Positions 1 through 6,207 are shown, counted from the first letter of the stretch. The stretch: DNA of 10,786 nucleotides from Bacteroidota bacterium (GCA_018267795.1 JAFDXS010000038.1:1-10786); one strand, 5' to 3'. The notes: generated from the letters alone by a model not told the origin. Translations and numbers: made by a program.

Positions 1-439
1 ACCCTTTACTGCTGAAGATCAGAAATTTGAAATAGGCAAAGCACAAGTACTTGCTGAAGGTACTGATGTGAGCATAATAGCCTGCGGCCACCTGGTATGG
101 ATAGCCGTAGAAGCTGCTAAAATACTCGCAGAGCGCGGCATATCCGTAGAGCTGATAAACATGCATACCATAAAGCCACTGGACGAAGCAGCGATAATAA
201 AATCACTGAAGAAAACAGGTTGTGTAGTAACTGCCGAAGAACACCAGCAAAATGGTGGCCTTGGCGATAGCGTAGCAAATGTAGCCAGCCGCGAATGCCC
301 GGTACCACACGAATATGTAGCTGTGAAAGATACTTTTGGCGAAAGCGGAAAGCCTACAGACCTGCTGCAGAAATATGGCCTTACCAAAGAAAATATTGTA
401 GCTGCTGCCGAAAAAGCAATGGCGCGCAAGAAAGCTTAG
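1..439 (+). CDS. Transketolase C-terminal subunit (3' part of gene)
   Basis: The open frame enters from the left edge (codons in phase with base 2) and ends at TAG 437-439, giving about 145 residues of the C-terminal part. The peptide INMHTIKPLDE, the preceding IIACGHLVWIAVEAA segment and the TAEEHQQNGGLGDSVA segment are typical of the transketolase C-terminal domain, the beta-alpha module that follows the pyrimidine-binding domain. In many Bacteroidota and Firmicutes transketolase is split into two adjacent genes (N-terminal TPP-binding half and this half), and the sequence ending in MARKKA fits the split form. Role (family knowledge): transfer of two-carbon ketol units in the non-oxidative pentose phosphate pathway, in the cytoplasm. 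The true start lies outside the window. The stop overlaps the stop of the convergent response regulator. A 1-deoxyxylulose-5-phosphate synthase C-terminus is the main alternative and looks less likely. Confidence 0.88.
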   Translation, partial: PFTAEDQKFEIGKAQVLAEGTDVSIIACGHLVWIAVEAAKILAERGISVELINMHTIKPLDEAAIIKSLKKTGCVVTAEEHQQNGGLGDSVANVASRECPVPHEYVAVKDTFGESGKPTDLLQKYGLTKENIVAAAEKAMARKKA

Positions 440-801
440 AGTATCATGCCCCGCAGTATCTGCACGATCTGCGTTTTTTCAAGAGGTTTTACAAAATAGC
501 CTGCTACATTGCTGTAGTTAATAGACTGCTGCCTGTCCAGCTCACTGGTGGAGGAGGAGAGGATTACTACTTTGTAATACATTTCGCGTGCCTTCATACC
601 CTCCAGAAACTCCCAGCCATTCATCAATGGCATATTGAGGTCAAGGAAAATAATATCCGGCTGTATGGAGTCCAATGCATCGAGGGCAGCCTGGGAACTG
701 GTAAAATCTGTAACGGTAGCCTCAGGCATGGCTGTATTAATGAGGCGCTTCATTATAAAGTTTGCAATAGGCGCATCGTCTACCAGCACTATTTTTTTCA
801 T
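436..801 (-). CDS. Single-domain response regulator (CheY-like receiver)
   Basis: This 121-aa protein consists only of a receiver domain. Visible landmarks are the acidic pair D8-D9 in IVLVDDA, the phosphoacceptor D54 in IFLDLNMP, the switch Ser in LSSS (residues 81-84), and the invariant Lys K105 in YFVKPLEK. There is no DNA-binding or enzymatic output domain, so it should act by protein contact or as a phosphorelay intermediate. This type is common in Bacteroidota, where stand-alone receivers often pair with hybrid histidine kinases encoded elsewhere (inference). No kinase is present here. The start ATG is followed directly by KKIVLVDD, the expected first strand. Its TAA overlaps the TAG of the upstream convergent transketolase gene (436-439), so no terminator fits between them. 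Confidence 0.93.
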   Translation of the reverse strand: MKKIVLVDDAPIANFIMKRLINTAMPEATVTDFTSSQAALDALDSIQPDIIFLDLNMPLMNGWEFLEGMKAREMYYKVVILSSSTSELDRQQSINYSNVAGYFVKPLEKTQIVQILRGMIL

Positions 802-839
802 TATATTAATTCCTAAACTTTTATGCGTAAAGGCATGTC

Positions 840-871
840 AAAAAAAGTCCTTCCGTATTTTTCTAATACGG
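840..871 (-). terminator. Probable intrinsic terminator after the photolyase gene
   Basis: A 7-bp perfect stem, CCGTATT (853-859) and AATACGG (865-871), has a 5-nt loop. Read on the minus strand it is followed after six bases by seven T (complement of A840-846). CTT/AAG flanks can extend the stem across a bulge. It lies about 60 bases downstream of the photolyase stop and just upstream of the response regulator start, so it would separate the two minus-strand genes. The six-base gap before the T run makes it imperfect. Confidence 0.5.
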
Positions 872-932
872 TCGAAGATACTTTTTATTTAGAAAAAAAA
901 TAGCGGTGCAGCCTAAAAACAATTTTTTAAAA

Positions 933-2240
933 TTACTTAACCAGCAATGCCTTCTTGTATTCGCGCAGGCAACGCTCACGGGCAACTTCGTGCTCTACTA
1001 TAGGCAGCGGATAAGTAAGCTCATCATACTCGGGCACCCAGCGTTTTATATATTCAAGATTAAAATCAAATTTTTTTGTTTGTATATAAGGATTAAAAAT
1101 ACGAAAGTGAGGGGCCGCATCGCAGCCTGTACCGGCACTCCATTGCCAGCCACCATTGTTTGCAGCAAGATCATAGTCCATCAGCTTTTCTGCGAAGTAT
1201 GCCTCACCCCAGCGCCAGTCTATTAATAAATGTTTGGTAAGAAAGCTGGCTGTTATCATGCGCACCCTGTTGTGCATATAGCCTGTTTCATTTAGCTGGC
1301 GCATACCTGCATCCACTATAGGGTAGCCTGTTTCGCCTTTGCACCATTTTTCAAATTCTTTTTCGTTGTTGCGCCAATGTATCTTGTCATACTGTTCCTT
1401 GAACGACTTATTTACTACCTGCGGAAAATGCCAGAGGATCATTTGGTAAAACTCCCGCCATATCAATTCATTTAATAATGTGGCATTTAGTTTTTTTACT
1501 TCAGCAGCTAGTTCACGAATGCTGATAGTGCCAAAACGCAGATGCACGCTAAGCCGCGTAGTGCCATGCTGTGCAGGAAAATCGCGTGTAGCGGAATAGT
1601 GTTTAGCCACATCTTCATCCAGCTTTGCAGGCGGTATGTCATAAGCTACATCTTTAAATCCTAATACCTCCAGCGAAGGCATGCGATGCGGCGCATGTGT
1701 ATAAAAGTGCCTGGCATATTTCTCTACAGGGTAAGGCTTCAGGTAAAAGTCATTTAGTTTTTCCTTCCAGCGTTTGCTGTATGGCGTGTACACTGTGTAC
1801 GGTTCACCATTGTCTTTCACAATCTCTGCCTGCTCAAATATTACCTGGTCTTTATAGCTGTGGAGCACTATGTGTTGCGTTGCCAGGTAGTCCTTGATTT
1901 CCTTGTCACGTTTAGCGGCGTATGGCTCGTAGTCATTGTTGGTGTACACTGCTGCTATATTATATTCGGCCACCAGCTTTTTAAAGCATTCCATAGGCGT
2001 GCCATGCAGGACATGCAGCGTACTGCCTTTTTTCTCCAGTTGCTCCTGCATTTTTAGCAGGCAGTCGCGTATAAAGACGAGGCGTTTATCTTCTCTATTC
2101 TTTAGATCATCTAATATATTAGTATCGAATATGAAGACGGGCACCACGGGGTGACCGGAATGCAGTGCATGGTACAGGCCCGCATTATCATGCAGCCTTA
2201 AGTCGCGCCTGAACCAGAATATGCTTACTGCAGTGCTCAT
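933..2240 (-). CDS. phrB: Deoxyribodipyrimidine photolyase (class I, FAD-dependent)
   Basis: This 435-aa protein is a DNA photolyase/cryptochrome that uses light and FADH- to split cyclobutane pyrimidine dimers. The N-terminal antenna domain starts with SIFWFRRDLRLHDN (residues 6-19). The FAD-binding helical domain runs from about 220 to 430 and contains TRLSVHLRFGTIS (228-240), NELIWREFY (257-265, with E258 and W261 at positions of substrate-contacting residues), TGYPIVDAGMRQL and the signature LAANNGGWQWSAGTG (358-372). W289, W342 and W365 match E. coli W306, W359 and W382 by motif alignment, so the photoreduction Trp triad appears intact. The Asn equivalent to E. coli N378 is N361. These residues favour a true repair enzyme over a signalling cryptochrome, though chemistry cannot be proved from sequence. 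It is shorter than the 472-aa E. coli enzyme but complete. The start ATG sits directly before the first beta strand. An inverted repeat lies 28 bases upstream. Confidence 0.95.
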   Translation of the reverse strand: MSTAVSIFWFRRDLRLHDNAGLYHALHSGHPVVPVFIFDTNILDDLKNREDKRLVFIRDCLLKMQEQLEKKGSTLHVLHGTPMECFKKLVAEYNIAAVYTNNDYEPYAAKRDKEIKDYLATQHIVLHSYKDQVIFEQAEIVKDNGEPYTVYTPYSKRWKEKLNDFYLKPYPVEKYARHFYTHAPHRMPSLEVLGFKDVAYDIPPAKLDEDVAKHYSATRDFPAQHGTTRLSVHLRFGTISIRELAAEVKKLNATLLNELIWREFYQMILWHFPQVVNKSFKEQYDKIHWRNNEKEFEKWCKGETGYPIVDAGMRQLNETGYMHNRVRMITASFLTKHLLIDWRWGEAYFAEKLMDYDLAANNGGWQWSAGTGCDAAPHFRIFNPYIQTKKFDFNLEYIKRWVPEYDELTYPLPIVEHEVARERCLREYKKALLVK

Positions 2241-2267
2241 ATACCTACAACAATTTGATAGACTTAA

Positions 2268-2286
2268 TGTTCATATACGATGAACA
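2268..2286. promoter_or_regulatory. Inverted repeat, candidate operator before the photolyase gene
   Basis: TGTTCAT (2268-2274) and ATGAACA (2280-2286) form a perfect 7-bp inverted repeat with a 5-base spacer. It lies in the 128-bp gap between the divergent photolyase and glycosyltransferase genes, 28 bases before the photolyase ATG. Size and spacing suit a dimeric regulator. Light-responsive MerR-type LitR/CarH proteins control photolyase in some bacteria, but no regulator gene is present here, so the assignment is speculative. Confidence 0.35.
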
Positions 2287-2341
2287 GCAGATATAAAACT
2301 CAAAAAGTAGCTGATTTTTATAAATTTTATCTTGTTTTGCA

Positions 2342-2349
2342 TAATATTG
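2342..2349 (+). promoter_or_regulatory. Possible -7 promoter box for the glycosyltransferase
   Basis: TAATATTG differs at one position from the Bacteroidota -7 consensus TAnnTTTG and ends 19 bases before the ATG, a spacing shared with the other candidate boxes in this window. No clear TTTG -33 element is seen at the expected distance, so support is weak. Confidence 0.27.
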
Positions 2350-2368
2350 ACACAAGCCGGTTTTTTAA

Positions 2369-3325
2369 ATGGACAATAAGCAAAGCATAGCCCTCTCGAT
2401 AGTAGTACCTGTTTTTAATGAAGAACTCATTATAGAACAACTGGTAAGCAGGATGACGGCTGCTGCCGAAAGCATAACGCCGCAATACGAAATAATATTT
2501 GTAAACGACGGTAGCCGCGACAGCAGCCTGCTGAAGCTGAAAATGGCTTGTGAGCAAAACAGTAAACTGCATTACATAAGCTTCTCCCGCAACTTCGGGC
2601 ACCAGATAGCCATAAGCGCCGGTATGGACTATGCCAGCGGTGCTGCAATAGTAACTATAGATGGCGACCTGCAAGACCCGCCTGAGCTCATAGCCGACAT
2701 GTATAAAGAATACCTGGCAGGCAGCAAGGTGGTATATGCCAAACGCAGCAAGCGCAAAGGCGAGACTTTCTTTAAGCTGTTTACCGCCAAAATGTTTTAC
2801 AGGCTCATGGCCAAAATGGTATCTTTTGAGATCCCGCTGGACGTAGGTGATTTTCGTCTCATAAGCAGGGATGTACTGGAGTACCTGAAGAGAATGAAGG
2901 AGTATGATAAGTACCTGCGCGGCCAGATAGCCTGGCTGGGCTTTAAGAGCAGCTACGTCACCTACGAGCGCGATGAGCGCAAGTTTGGCACTACTAATTA
3001 TCCCTTTAAGAAAATGCTGCGCCTGGCCTTTAATGGCATAACGGCCTTTTCCGATTCACCGCTGAAGGTGGCTACCAATATGGGCTTTTCGGTATGCATT
3101 ATCTCGTTCTTTATAGCTATGTATGCGCTGTATGGTTATTTCTTCGGCCATAATACAGTGCCTGGCTGGGCCTCTACCATTATCAGCGTTACCTTCCTGG
3201 GCGGGGTGCAGCTTTTATCGCTGGGCATAATAGGGGAGTATATAAGCCGTATAATAAATAATGTGCGCGACAGGCCGCTATACGTGGTGGACCAAAGCGA
3301 CCTGGATAAGACCGCACAGCAGTAA
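2369..3325 (+). CDS. GtrB/DPM1-like polyprenyl-phosphate glycosyltransferase (GT2)
   Basis: This 318-aa protein is an inner-membrane glycosyltransferase of family GT2. Such enzymes transfer a sugar from a nucleotide donor to undecaprenyl phosphate for later use in glycan or lipid A decoration. The GT-A catalytic domain (about 8-230) shows SIVVPVFNEE (10-19), FVNDGSRD (44-51), the metal-binding DGD in IDGDLQDPPE (97-106), the GDFRLISRDV motif (160-169) and RKFGTTNYPFKK (204-215). Two hydrophobic helices follow, about 236-258 and 267-292, with FLGGVQLLSLGIIGEYISR in the second. This two-helix tail is characteristic of the GtrB/DPM1-type bacterial subgroup. The sugar and lipid acceptor cannot be read from sequence. 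It is divergent from the photolyase, has no neighbouring flippase or polysaccharide genes here, and its stop lies two bases from the stop of a convergent small gene. Confidence 0.93.
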   Translation: MDNKQSIALSIVVPVFNEELIIEQLVSRMTAAAESITPQYEIIFVNDGSRDSSLLKLKMACEQNSKLHYISFSRNFGHQIAISAGMDYASGAAIVTIDGDLQDPPELIADMYKEYLAGSKVVYAKRSKRKGETFFKLFTAKMFYRLMAKMVSFEIPLDVGDFRLISRDVLEYLKRMKEYDKYLRGQIAWLGFKSSYVTYERDERKFGTTNYPFKKMLRLAFNGITAFSDSPLKVATNMGFSVCIISFFIAMYALYGYFFGHNTVPGWASTIISVTFLGGVQLLSLGIIGEYISRIINNVRDRPLYVVDQSDLDKTAQQ

Positions 3326-3327
3326 GA

Positions 3328-3471
3328 TCATCTCCTGGCATCCAGTATCTCCTGCAGAATGGCGCGATTTTTTGCGTCTTCTCTTCTGCGGCGTGCAGCC
3401 TTTACTGTCTTCATACGCTGGTAAATAATAAAGGCTATGAGTACTAGGCCTGTTAGAATAATATACTTCAC
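3328..3471 (-). CDS. Small single-helix membrane protein, 47 aa
   Basis: A 48-codon open frame reads from GTG (3469-3471) to TGA (3328-3330). The product begins MKYIILTGLVLIAFIIYQ, one transmembrane helix, and continues with a strongly basic segment (RMKTVKAARRRR, 19-30) and an amphipathic tail (EDAKNRAILQEILDARR). The hydrophobic-then-basic design predicts a membrane anchor with a cytoplasmic charged helix. It occupies nearly all of the gap between the glycosyltransferase stop and the next gene, tail to tail with the former. No in-frame ATG lies close upstream. An internal ATG at codon 20 would lose the helix, so GTG is preferred. No family is recognised. The coherent amino-acid pattern argues for a real gene, but a frame this short could be chance. 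Confidence 0.6.
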   Translation of the reverse strand: MKYIILTGLVLIAFIIYQRMKTVKAARRRREDAKNRAILQEILDARR

Positions 3472-3559
3472 ATATAATATTTGAGCTGCAATAATAATAA
3501 ATGATATTAATTTAATACACGATTTTTTGCATAAGTTTCATGCGTTAAAATTTAGATGA

Positions 3560-4171
3560 ATGAAGTCATTATTGCTGTTGTTAATAGTATCACTCACGCC
3601 ACATGCTTATATATATAAGGTAACGCATGGGGTGGTGCTCTACACCTATGCGCGGGATATATATGGCAGCTATGCGCCCTACCGGAAAACTATTTTTACC
3701 GGCAACAACAGCTACGATTTTTTTGAAAGCACTGATGAGCTGAACATAAGCTATGCCTCTACCTGCCCCGATGCAAATAACGGGTACCTGCAAACGCTTA
3801 TCAACAACGACTATACAAAACGGGGCATTGCCAACAATGCCGCACTAAGCAAATACTACCGGAAGAAGAGTACCGATATAGGCAGTGTGGACTATACCCT
3901 GCATAGCAACTATGTGTATAATAAACTGAATGAGGATACACTCTATATAGCCTATGCATTTGACGGTGAAGTAATAAAAATGGATGCGGCAGTATGCGAT
4001 AACTTCCTGATGCTAATGCATAGCTGCCTCGTCCCCTCGAAACCTCTGAACTACCCCATGACCTTCCTGTACCGGGTAAATGAAATGTATGAAGCACCAA
4101 AGGCTTTCCTCGACCAACTGCTGCTAAAGAAGTCGCAGCGGAATATGATTAAGGTGTCTTATTGTGAGTAA
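3560..4171 (+). CDS. Tyrosine-rich secreted protein of unknown function
   Basis: This 203-aa protein starts MKSLLLLLIVSLTPHA, a short Sec signal peptide probably cleaved near Ala16. There is no lipobox Cys, so it should be free in the periplasm or exported. The mature part is rich in tyrosine (22 in the whole protein) and Asn, has four Cys (69, 146, 156, 202) that could form disulfides, and shows no motif I recognise. The C-terminal half (LYIAYAFDGEVIKMD, then CDNFLMLMHSC) looks like a compact mixed alpha/beta domain. TAAGTTTC at 3532-3539 is a one-mismatch -7 box ending 20 bases before the ATG, but no -33 element is evident. It has no operon partner: small minus-strand genes lie on both sides. 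Homology search or structure prediction would be needed to name it. Confidence 0.75.
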   Translation: MKSLLLLLIVSLTPHAYIYKVTHGVVLYTYARDIYGSYAPYRKTIFTGNNSYDFFESTDELNISYASTCPDANNGYLQTLINNDYTKRGIANNAALSKYYRKKSTDIGSVDYTLHSNYVYNKLNEDTLYIAYAFDGEVIKMDAAVCDNFLMLMHSCLVPSKPLNYPMTFLYRVNEMYEAPKAFLDQLLLKKSQRNMIKVSYCE

Positions 4172-4177
4172 TTGTTG

Positions 4178-4231
4178 GCGTGCAGGACACACCCTAATCC
4201 CTCGAAAGGGTAACTATACCCAGTTGCACGC
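4178..4231. repeat. REP-like palindromic intergenic element with competing hairpins
   Basis: Outer arms GCGTGCA (4178-4184) and TGCACGC (4225-4231) enclose three alternative small stems: CCCT/AGGG (4199-4202 with 4207-4210, loop CGAA), ACCCT/AGGGT (4191-4195 with 4207-4211), and GGGTA/TACCC (4208-4212 with 4217-4221). The last two share bases and cannot coexist. The inner block ACACCCTAATCCCTC...AGGG resembles short palindromic repeats I remember as common between Bacteroidota genes, but this is recall and not a search. It lies just after the stop of the Tyr-rich protein gene and before the stop of the 31-aa minus-strand gene. No T run follows, so it is not a standard terminator. Confidence 0.45.
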
Positions 4232-4248
4232 ACGGATATAATATGAAA

Positions 4249-4344
4249 CTAAAGTAGAATATTGTCGGTTGTCCACCATAGGTAAATCAAAAAGAATAAT
4301 ACTATAAGGATAAGCGCTATAATGTAACCTCGATATTTTTTCAT
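4249..4344 (-). CDS. Very small membrane protein, 31 aa
   Basis: A 32-codon frame reads from ATG (4342-4344) to TAG (4249-4251). The product starts MKKYRGYIIALILIVLFFL and ends IYLWWTTDNILL. It has a short basic N-terminus, one hydrophobic helix of about 17 residues, an aromatic WW interface and a short polar tail, the usual design of bacterial small membrane proteins with an inside N-terminus by the positive-inside rule. It is convergent with the Tyr-rich protein gene. It resembles the 47- and 36-aa proteins in size class but not in sequence. No family is recognised, and chance cannot be excluded at this length. Confidence 0.5.
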   Translation of the reverse strand: MKKYRGYIIALILIVLFFLIYLWWTTDNILL

Positions 4345-4388
4345 TACTTTTTATTGGCTTTTTTCTTAGAAAATGATATATCGGTGTG

Positions 4389-4418
4389 TTTGTAATAATC
4401 CAAAAGTTGATATCTTTC
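4389..4418 (+). promoter_or_regulatory. Bacteroidota-type promoter for the 4435 gene
   Basis: TTTG (4389-4392) and TATCTTTC (4411-4418) are separated by 18 bases and match the Bacteroidota -33/-7 pattern TTTG and TAnnTTTG with one mismatch in the last base. The -7 box ends 16 bases before the ATG, implying a leader of roughly 10 bases. This is the only candidate promoter in the window with both elements at a fitting distance. Confidence 0.5.
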
Positions 4419-4434
4419 CTTGTAAGTCAGGTTT

Positions 4435-5046
4435 ATGTATAAAGCGTCGTTTATCGTACTCTTCATTTTTTTCATCTATTCGACATATGGGCAAACTTGC
4501 ATGCATACCAATCTCTCAAAGAAATATAATTTTAAAGAAAGCCTTTATCGTCCGACGCCAGGCGTTGATAATGAAATAATTTCTGTTACTGTAAGGGTAA
4601 TTGATAAGCTAAGTAAAAAGCAAATTCAAGAAATTATCATTAAACCAAGTTTTGTTTTTTCTGATGTCTTTGTGAATTGTAATAGCGTGCGTTCATACAC
4701 AACAGGGGTTAATAAAAATAAAAAAATTATAGATAATGACTTCGGTGATATTATTGTCGCTGATTTCAATTTTGATTCTAAAGAAGATTTTGCCTTAAAA
4801 GAAGATTCGGGTGGTAACTCAGGTCCCACATACAATTTTTATATTCAAAATTCTAATGGTCGCTTTGTCCTTGATACTTTTCTTACCAATCAAATGGGTT
4901 TTTTCCCCTCACATATTAATAGATCAAATAGAACGCTCGTAGCCTCATGTGTCGCAAACGCTTACCGGGTCTGTGAAACTACATATAAGCTTGATGCAAA
5001 AGGAACTAATTGGAAGAAAATAAAGCGCAGATTTATTCCCGACTAG
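4435..5046 (+). CDS. Secreted protein, possibly XAC2610-like (FG-GAP-like acidic loop)
   Basis: This 203-aa protein has a signal peptide (MYKASFIVLFIFFIYSTYG, cleavage near residue 19). The body contains VADFNFDSKEDFAL (108-121), resembling the DxNxDGxxD acidic loops of FG-GAP and XAC2610-type proteins, followed by EDSGGNSGPTYNFYI (123-137). In XAC2610-related proteins such a loop precedes a Gly/Asn-rich stretch and a beta-rich C-terminus. Here the Gly of the loop is Ser, so calcium binding is uncertain. Four Cys are present after the signal peptide (22, 82, 172, 180). The coding region is markedly AT-rich (bases 4621-4680 contain 15 G/C in 60; a korA stretch, 7381-7440, contains 35), suggesting recent acquisition. 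A good promoter lies just upstream and a structured repeat directly downstream. Periplasmic location is likely. The function is unknown, and the family link rests on motif memory. Confidence 0.75.
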   Translation: MYKASFIVLFIFFIYSTYGQTCMHTNLSKKYNFKESLYRPTPGVDNEIISVTVRVIDKLSKKQIQEIIIKPSFVFSDVFVNCNSVRSYTTGVNKNKKIIDNDFGDIIVADFNFDSKEDFALKEDSGGNSGPTYNFYIQNSNGRFVLDTFLTNQMGFFPSHINRSNRTLVASCVANAYRVCETTYKLDAKGTNWKKIKRRFIPD

Positions 5047-5057
5047 CCGATAAAAAA

Positions 5058-5150
5058 GGGAAACAATTTCTTCTTTCCCCGATGAGTCTTGCAACCGAGA
5101 CCATCAAGGCACTATCGCTGAAATAAGCAAATTAGCTTAATTTGGTTTTT
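5058..5150 (+). repeat. Structured intergenic repeat, copy A
   Basis: This copy starts 11 bases after the stop of the 4435 gene. In order it shows: GGGAAA/TTTCCC arms (5058-5063, 5074-5079) around a pyrimidine tract ending CTTCTTTCCCC (5070-5080); a hairpin GATGaGTCT/AGACCATC (5081-5089 with 5098-5105, one bulged A); the block GGCACTATCGCTGAAATAA (5108-5126); and a second hairpin CAAATTA/TAATTTG (5128-5134, 5138-5144). Copy B (5852-5973) has the same order. Bases 5102-5126 match 5921-5945 at 22 of 25 positions, while the stem sequences differ yet still pair. It lacks stop-free coding in the frame open in copy B. Confidence 0.65.
5128..5150 (+). terminator. Terminator-like hairpin in repeat copy A
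   Basis: A 7-bp perfect stem CAAATTA/TAATTTG with loop GCT is followed by G and five T (5146-5150). It lies about 80 bases after the stop of the 4435 gene and before the stop of the convergent lipoprotein gene. The stem is AT-rich with few T after it, so termination would be modest. It may instead simply be the last stem of the repeat. Confidence 0.4.
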
Positions 5151-5228
5151 GAGGATGTTTTAATGCGTGATGCCATGAGTGGTTAAAGGTTTGTTTTGAA
5201 AGACTCTGATGAGATGCGTTCTTACTGC

Positions 5229-5774
5229 CTACCAAGCACCAAGTTTAGGAACAACTGAATCTATAATATTATTTTGGATGTCGTTGTCGGTGTGCACAAT
5301 ACTTCTACCAAGCCAATCAGGAGATTTCCTCATAAAAAAACCTAAACGTTGTGAATAATAAAGATAGAGTTCGGCATCTGTAGTCTTACTTTTGTTTATG
5401 TAGTATTTCCGGACAATTATTTTAGCCTTCCCAACCAAAATAGTAGTATCTCTAATAAAACGCTGAATGTCATACCCTTCCATTAATACAGCTCTAAAAT
5501 GAACGTAATGCTTATGCGAACTGTTGACTTCTAATATTTCAGTATAGTTTGAGTTATACGCATCTATCTGCCTAACAGAATCCCCGGAATAGGTCGTTAT
5601 TCGCGAAAAGTATATAGTATCATTTCCGATAGAACTTCGTTCTGCCCAATAGTAATTCCCTAAATTTTTATTGCTTTTTGCAACTTTATTTGGTGTGTGT
5701 TCTTTTACATCTTTACAAGAGAAAGTTGTAAATAAGGTGAGAAGCCAAGGGTAAATAAGCGTTTTGAGGCTCAT
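5229..5774 (-). CDS. Putative lipoprotein of unknown function
   Basis: The preferred start is the ATG at 5772-5774, giving 181 aa that begin MSLKTLIYPWLLTLFTTFSC, a signal peptide ending in a lipobox-like TFSC (Cys20) followed by charged KDVKEH. An upstream in-frame ATG at 5814-5816 would add 14 residues, making an unusually long double-hydrophobic leader. The mature part is beta-rich and polar (DTIYFSRITTYSGDSV at 52-67, ILVGKAKIIVRKYY at 112-125) and ends PKLGAW. No domain is recognised. The lipobox is weak (Phe at -2), so a secreted, non-lipidated protein is possible. The gene is AT-rich like its convergent neighbour and is bracketed by two same-orientation copies of the structured repeat, as expected for a cassette-like insertion (inference). 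Confidence 0.68.
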   Translation of the reverse strand: MSLKTLIYPWLLTLFTTFSCKDVKEHTPNKVAKSNKNLGNYYWAERSSIGNDTIYFSRITTYSGDSVRQIDAYNSNYTEILEVNSSHKHYVHFRAVLMEGYDIQRFIRDTTILVGKAKIIVRKYYINKSKTTDAELYLYYSQRLGFFMRKSPDWLGRSIVHTDNDIQNNIIDSVVPKLGAW

Positions 5775-5851
5775 AAAAAACTTTATCAATAAAATGCAAG
5801 AAATGAATAATTCCATAACAATTCATCAAAGCTAAGTGCATGGGCTGGGGA

Positions 5852-5973
5852 CATGTCTCGCTGGTGCTCGACATGGCGGGCTTCTTTCCCCCATGGGTCT
5901 TCCGACCGGAGACCCATGGGCATCATGGCGCTATTGCTGAAATAAACAACTCCACTTTGGGATTTAGTTGGTT
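5852..5973 (+). repeat. Structured intergenic repeat, copy B
   Basis: Lying upstream of the lipoprotein gene, this copy shows: CATGTC/GACATG arms (5852-5857, 5870-5875); the tract CTTCTTTCCCCC (5881-5892); a strong hairpin with 11-bp perfect arms CCCATGGGTCT (5890-5900) and AGACCCATGGG (5910-5920); the block GGCGCTATTGCTGAAATAA (5927-5945); and a last hairpin CAACT/AGTTG (5947-5951, 5966-5970) with an inner CCA/TGG. The order matches copy A. The main stem shares only the GTCT/AGAC core with A; its outer part differs in sequence but still pairs. A 65-codon open frame (5840-6037) crosses it and is not called as a gene. The 36-aa membrane protein begins about 95 bases later. Confidence 0.65.
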
Positions 5974-6067
5974 AAGGCAGACATTCAGCCGCAATCTTAG
6001 CACTTTAAGCCCTTCCGGACGCTATCCAATGGCATGATCTTAGAGAACATTATAAAAACTATTGATT

Positions 6068-6178
6068 ATGTTTTTCATGGCGTGGGTAGTATTTTTTGTA
6101 GCTGTAGTTTTCGTTGGCTATCTGGTATTTTTTCGTAAAAAGAATAAAAAGACAGATAAAGACATACACACCAGGTAA
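6068..6178 (+). CDS. Small single-helix membrane protein, 36 aa
   Basis: A 37-codon frame reads from ATG (6068-6070) to TAA (6176-6178). The product begins MFFMAWVVFFVAVVFVGYLV, a transmembrane helix of about 20 residues, and continues FFRKKNKKTDKDIHTR, a very basic tail that should stay in the cytoplasm. An alternative start at Met4 would retain the helix. It stands alone between repeat copies B and C with no promoter-like box seen upstream. The clear hydrophobic/basic split supports a real gene, but no family is recognised. It is similar in layout, not sequence, to the 47-aa protein at 3328-3471. Confidence 0.55.
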   Translation: MFFMAWVVFFVAVVFVGYLVFFRKKNKKTDKDIHTR

Positions 6179-6207
6179 TGGCCGAAAGCAGGCATGCAAG
6201 CTAATAA

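Noticed and set aside
295..816. 173-codon plus-strand frame overlapping the transketolase end and response regulator
   Set aside because: The product has no recognisable motif, and the minus-strand frame encodes a complete receiver domain.
5840..6037. 65-codon plus-strand open frame across repeat copy B
   Set aside because: It lies wholly over the structured repeat. The corresponding frame in copy A is broken by stops, although short peptide similarity (HQGTIAEI versus HHGAIAEI) remains because the DNA block is conserved. No signal of independent coding.
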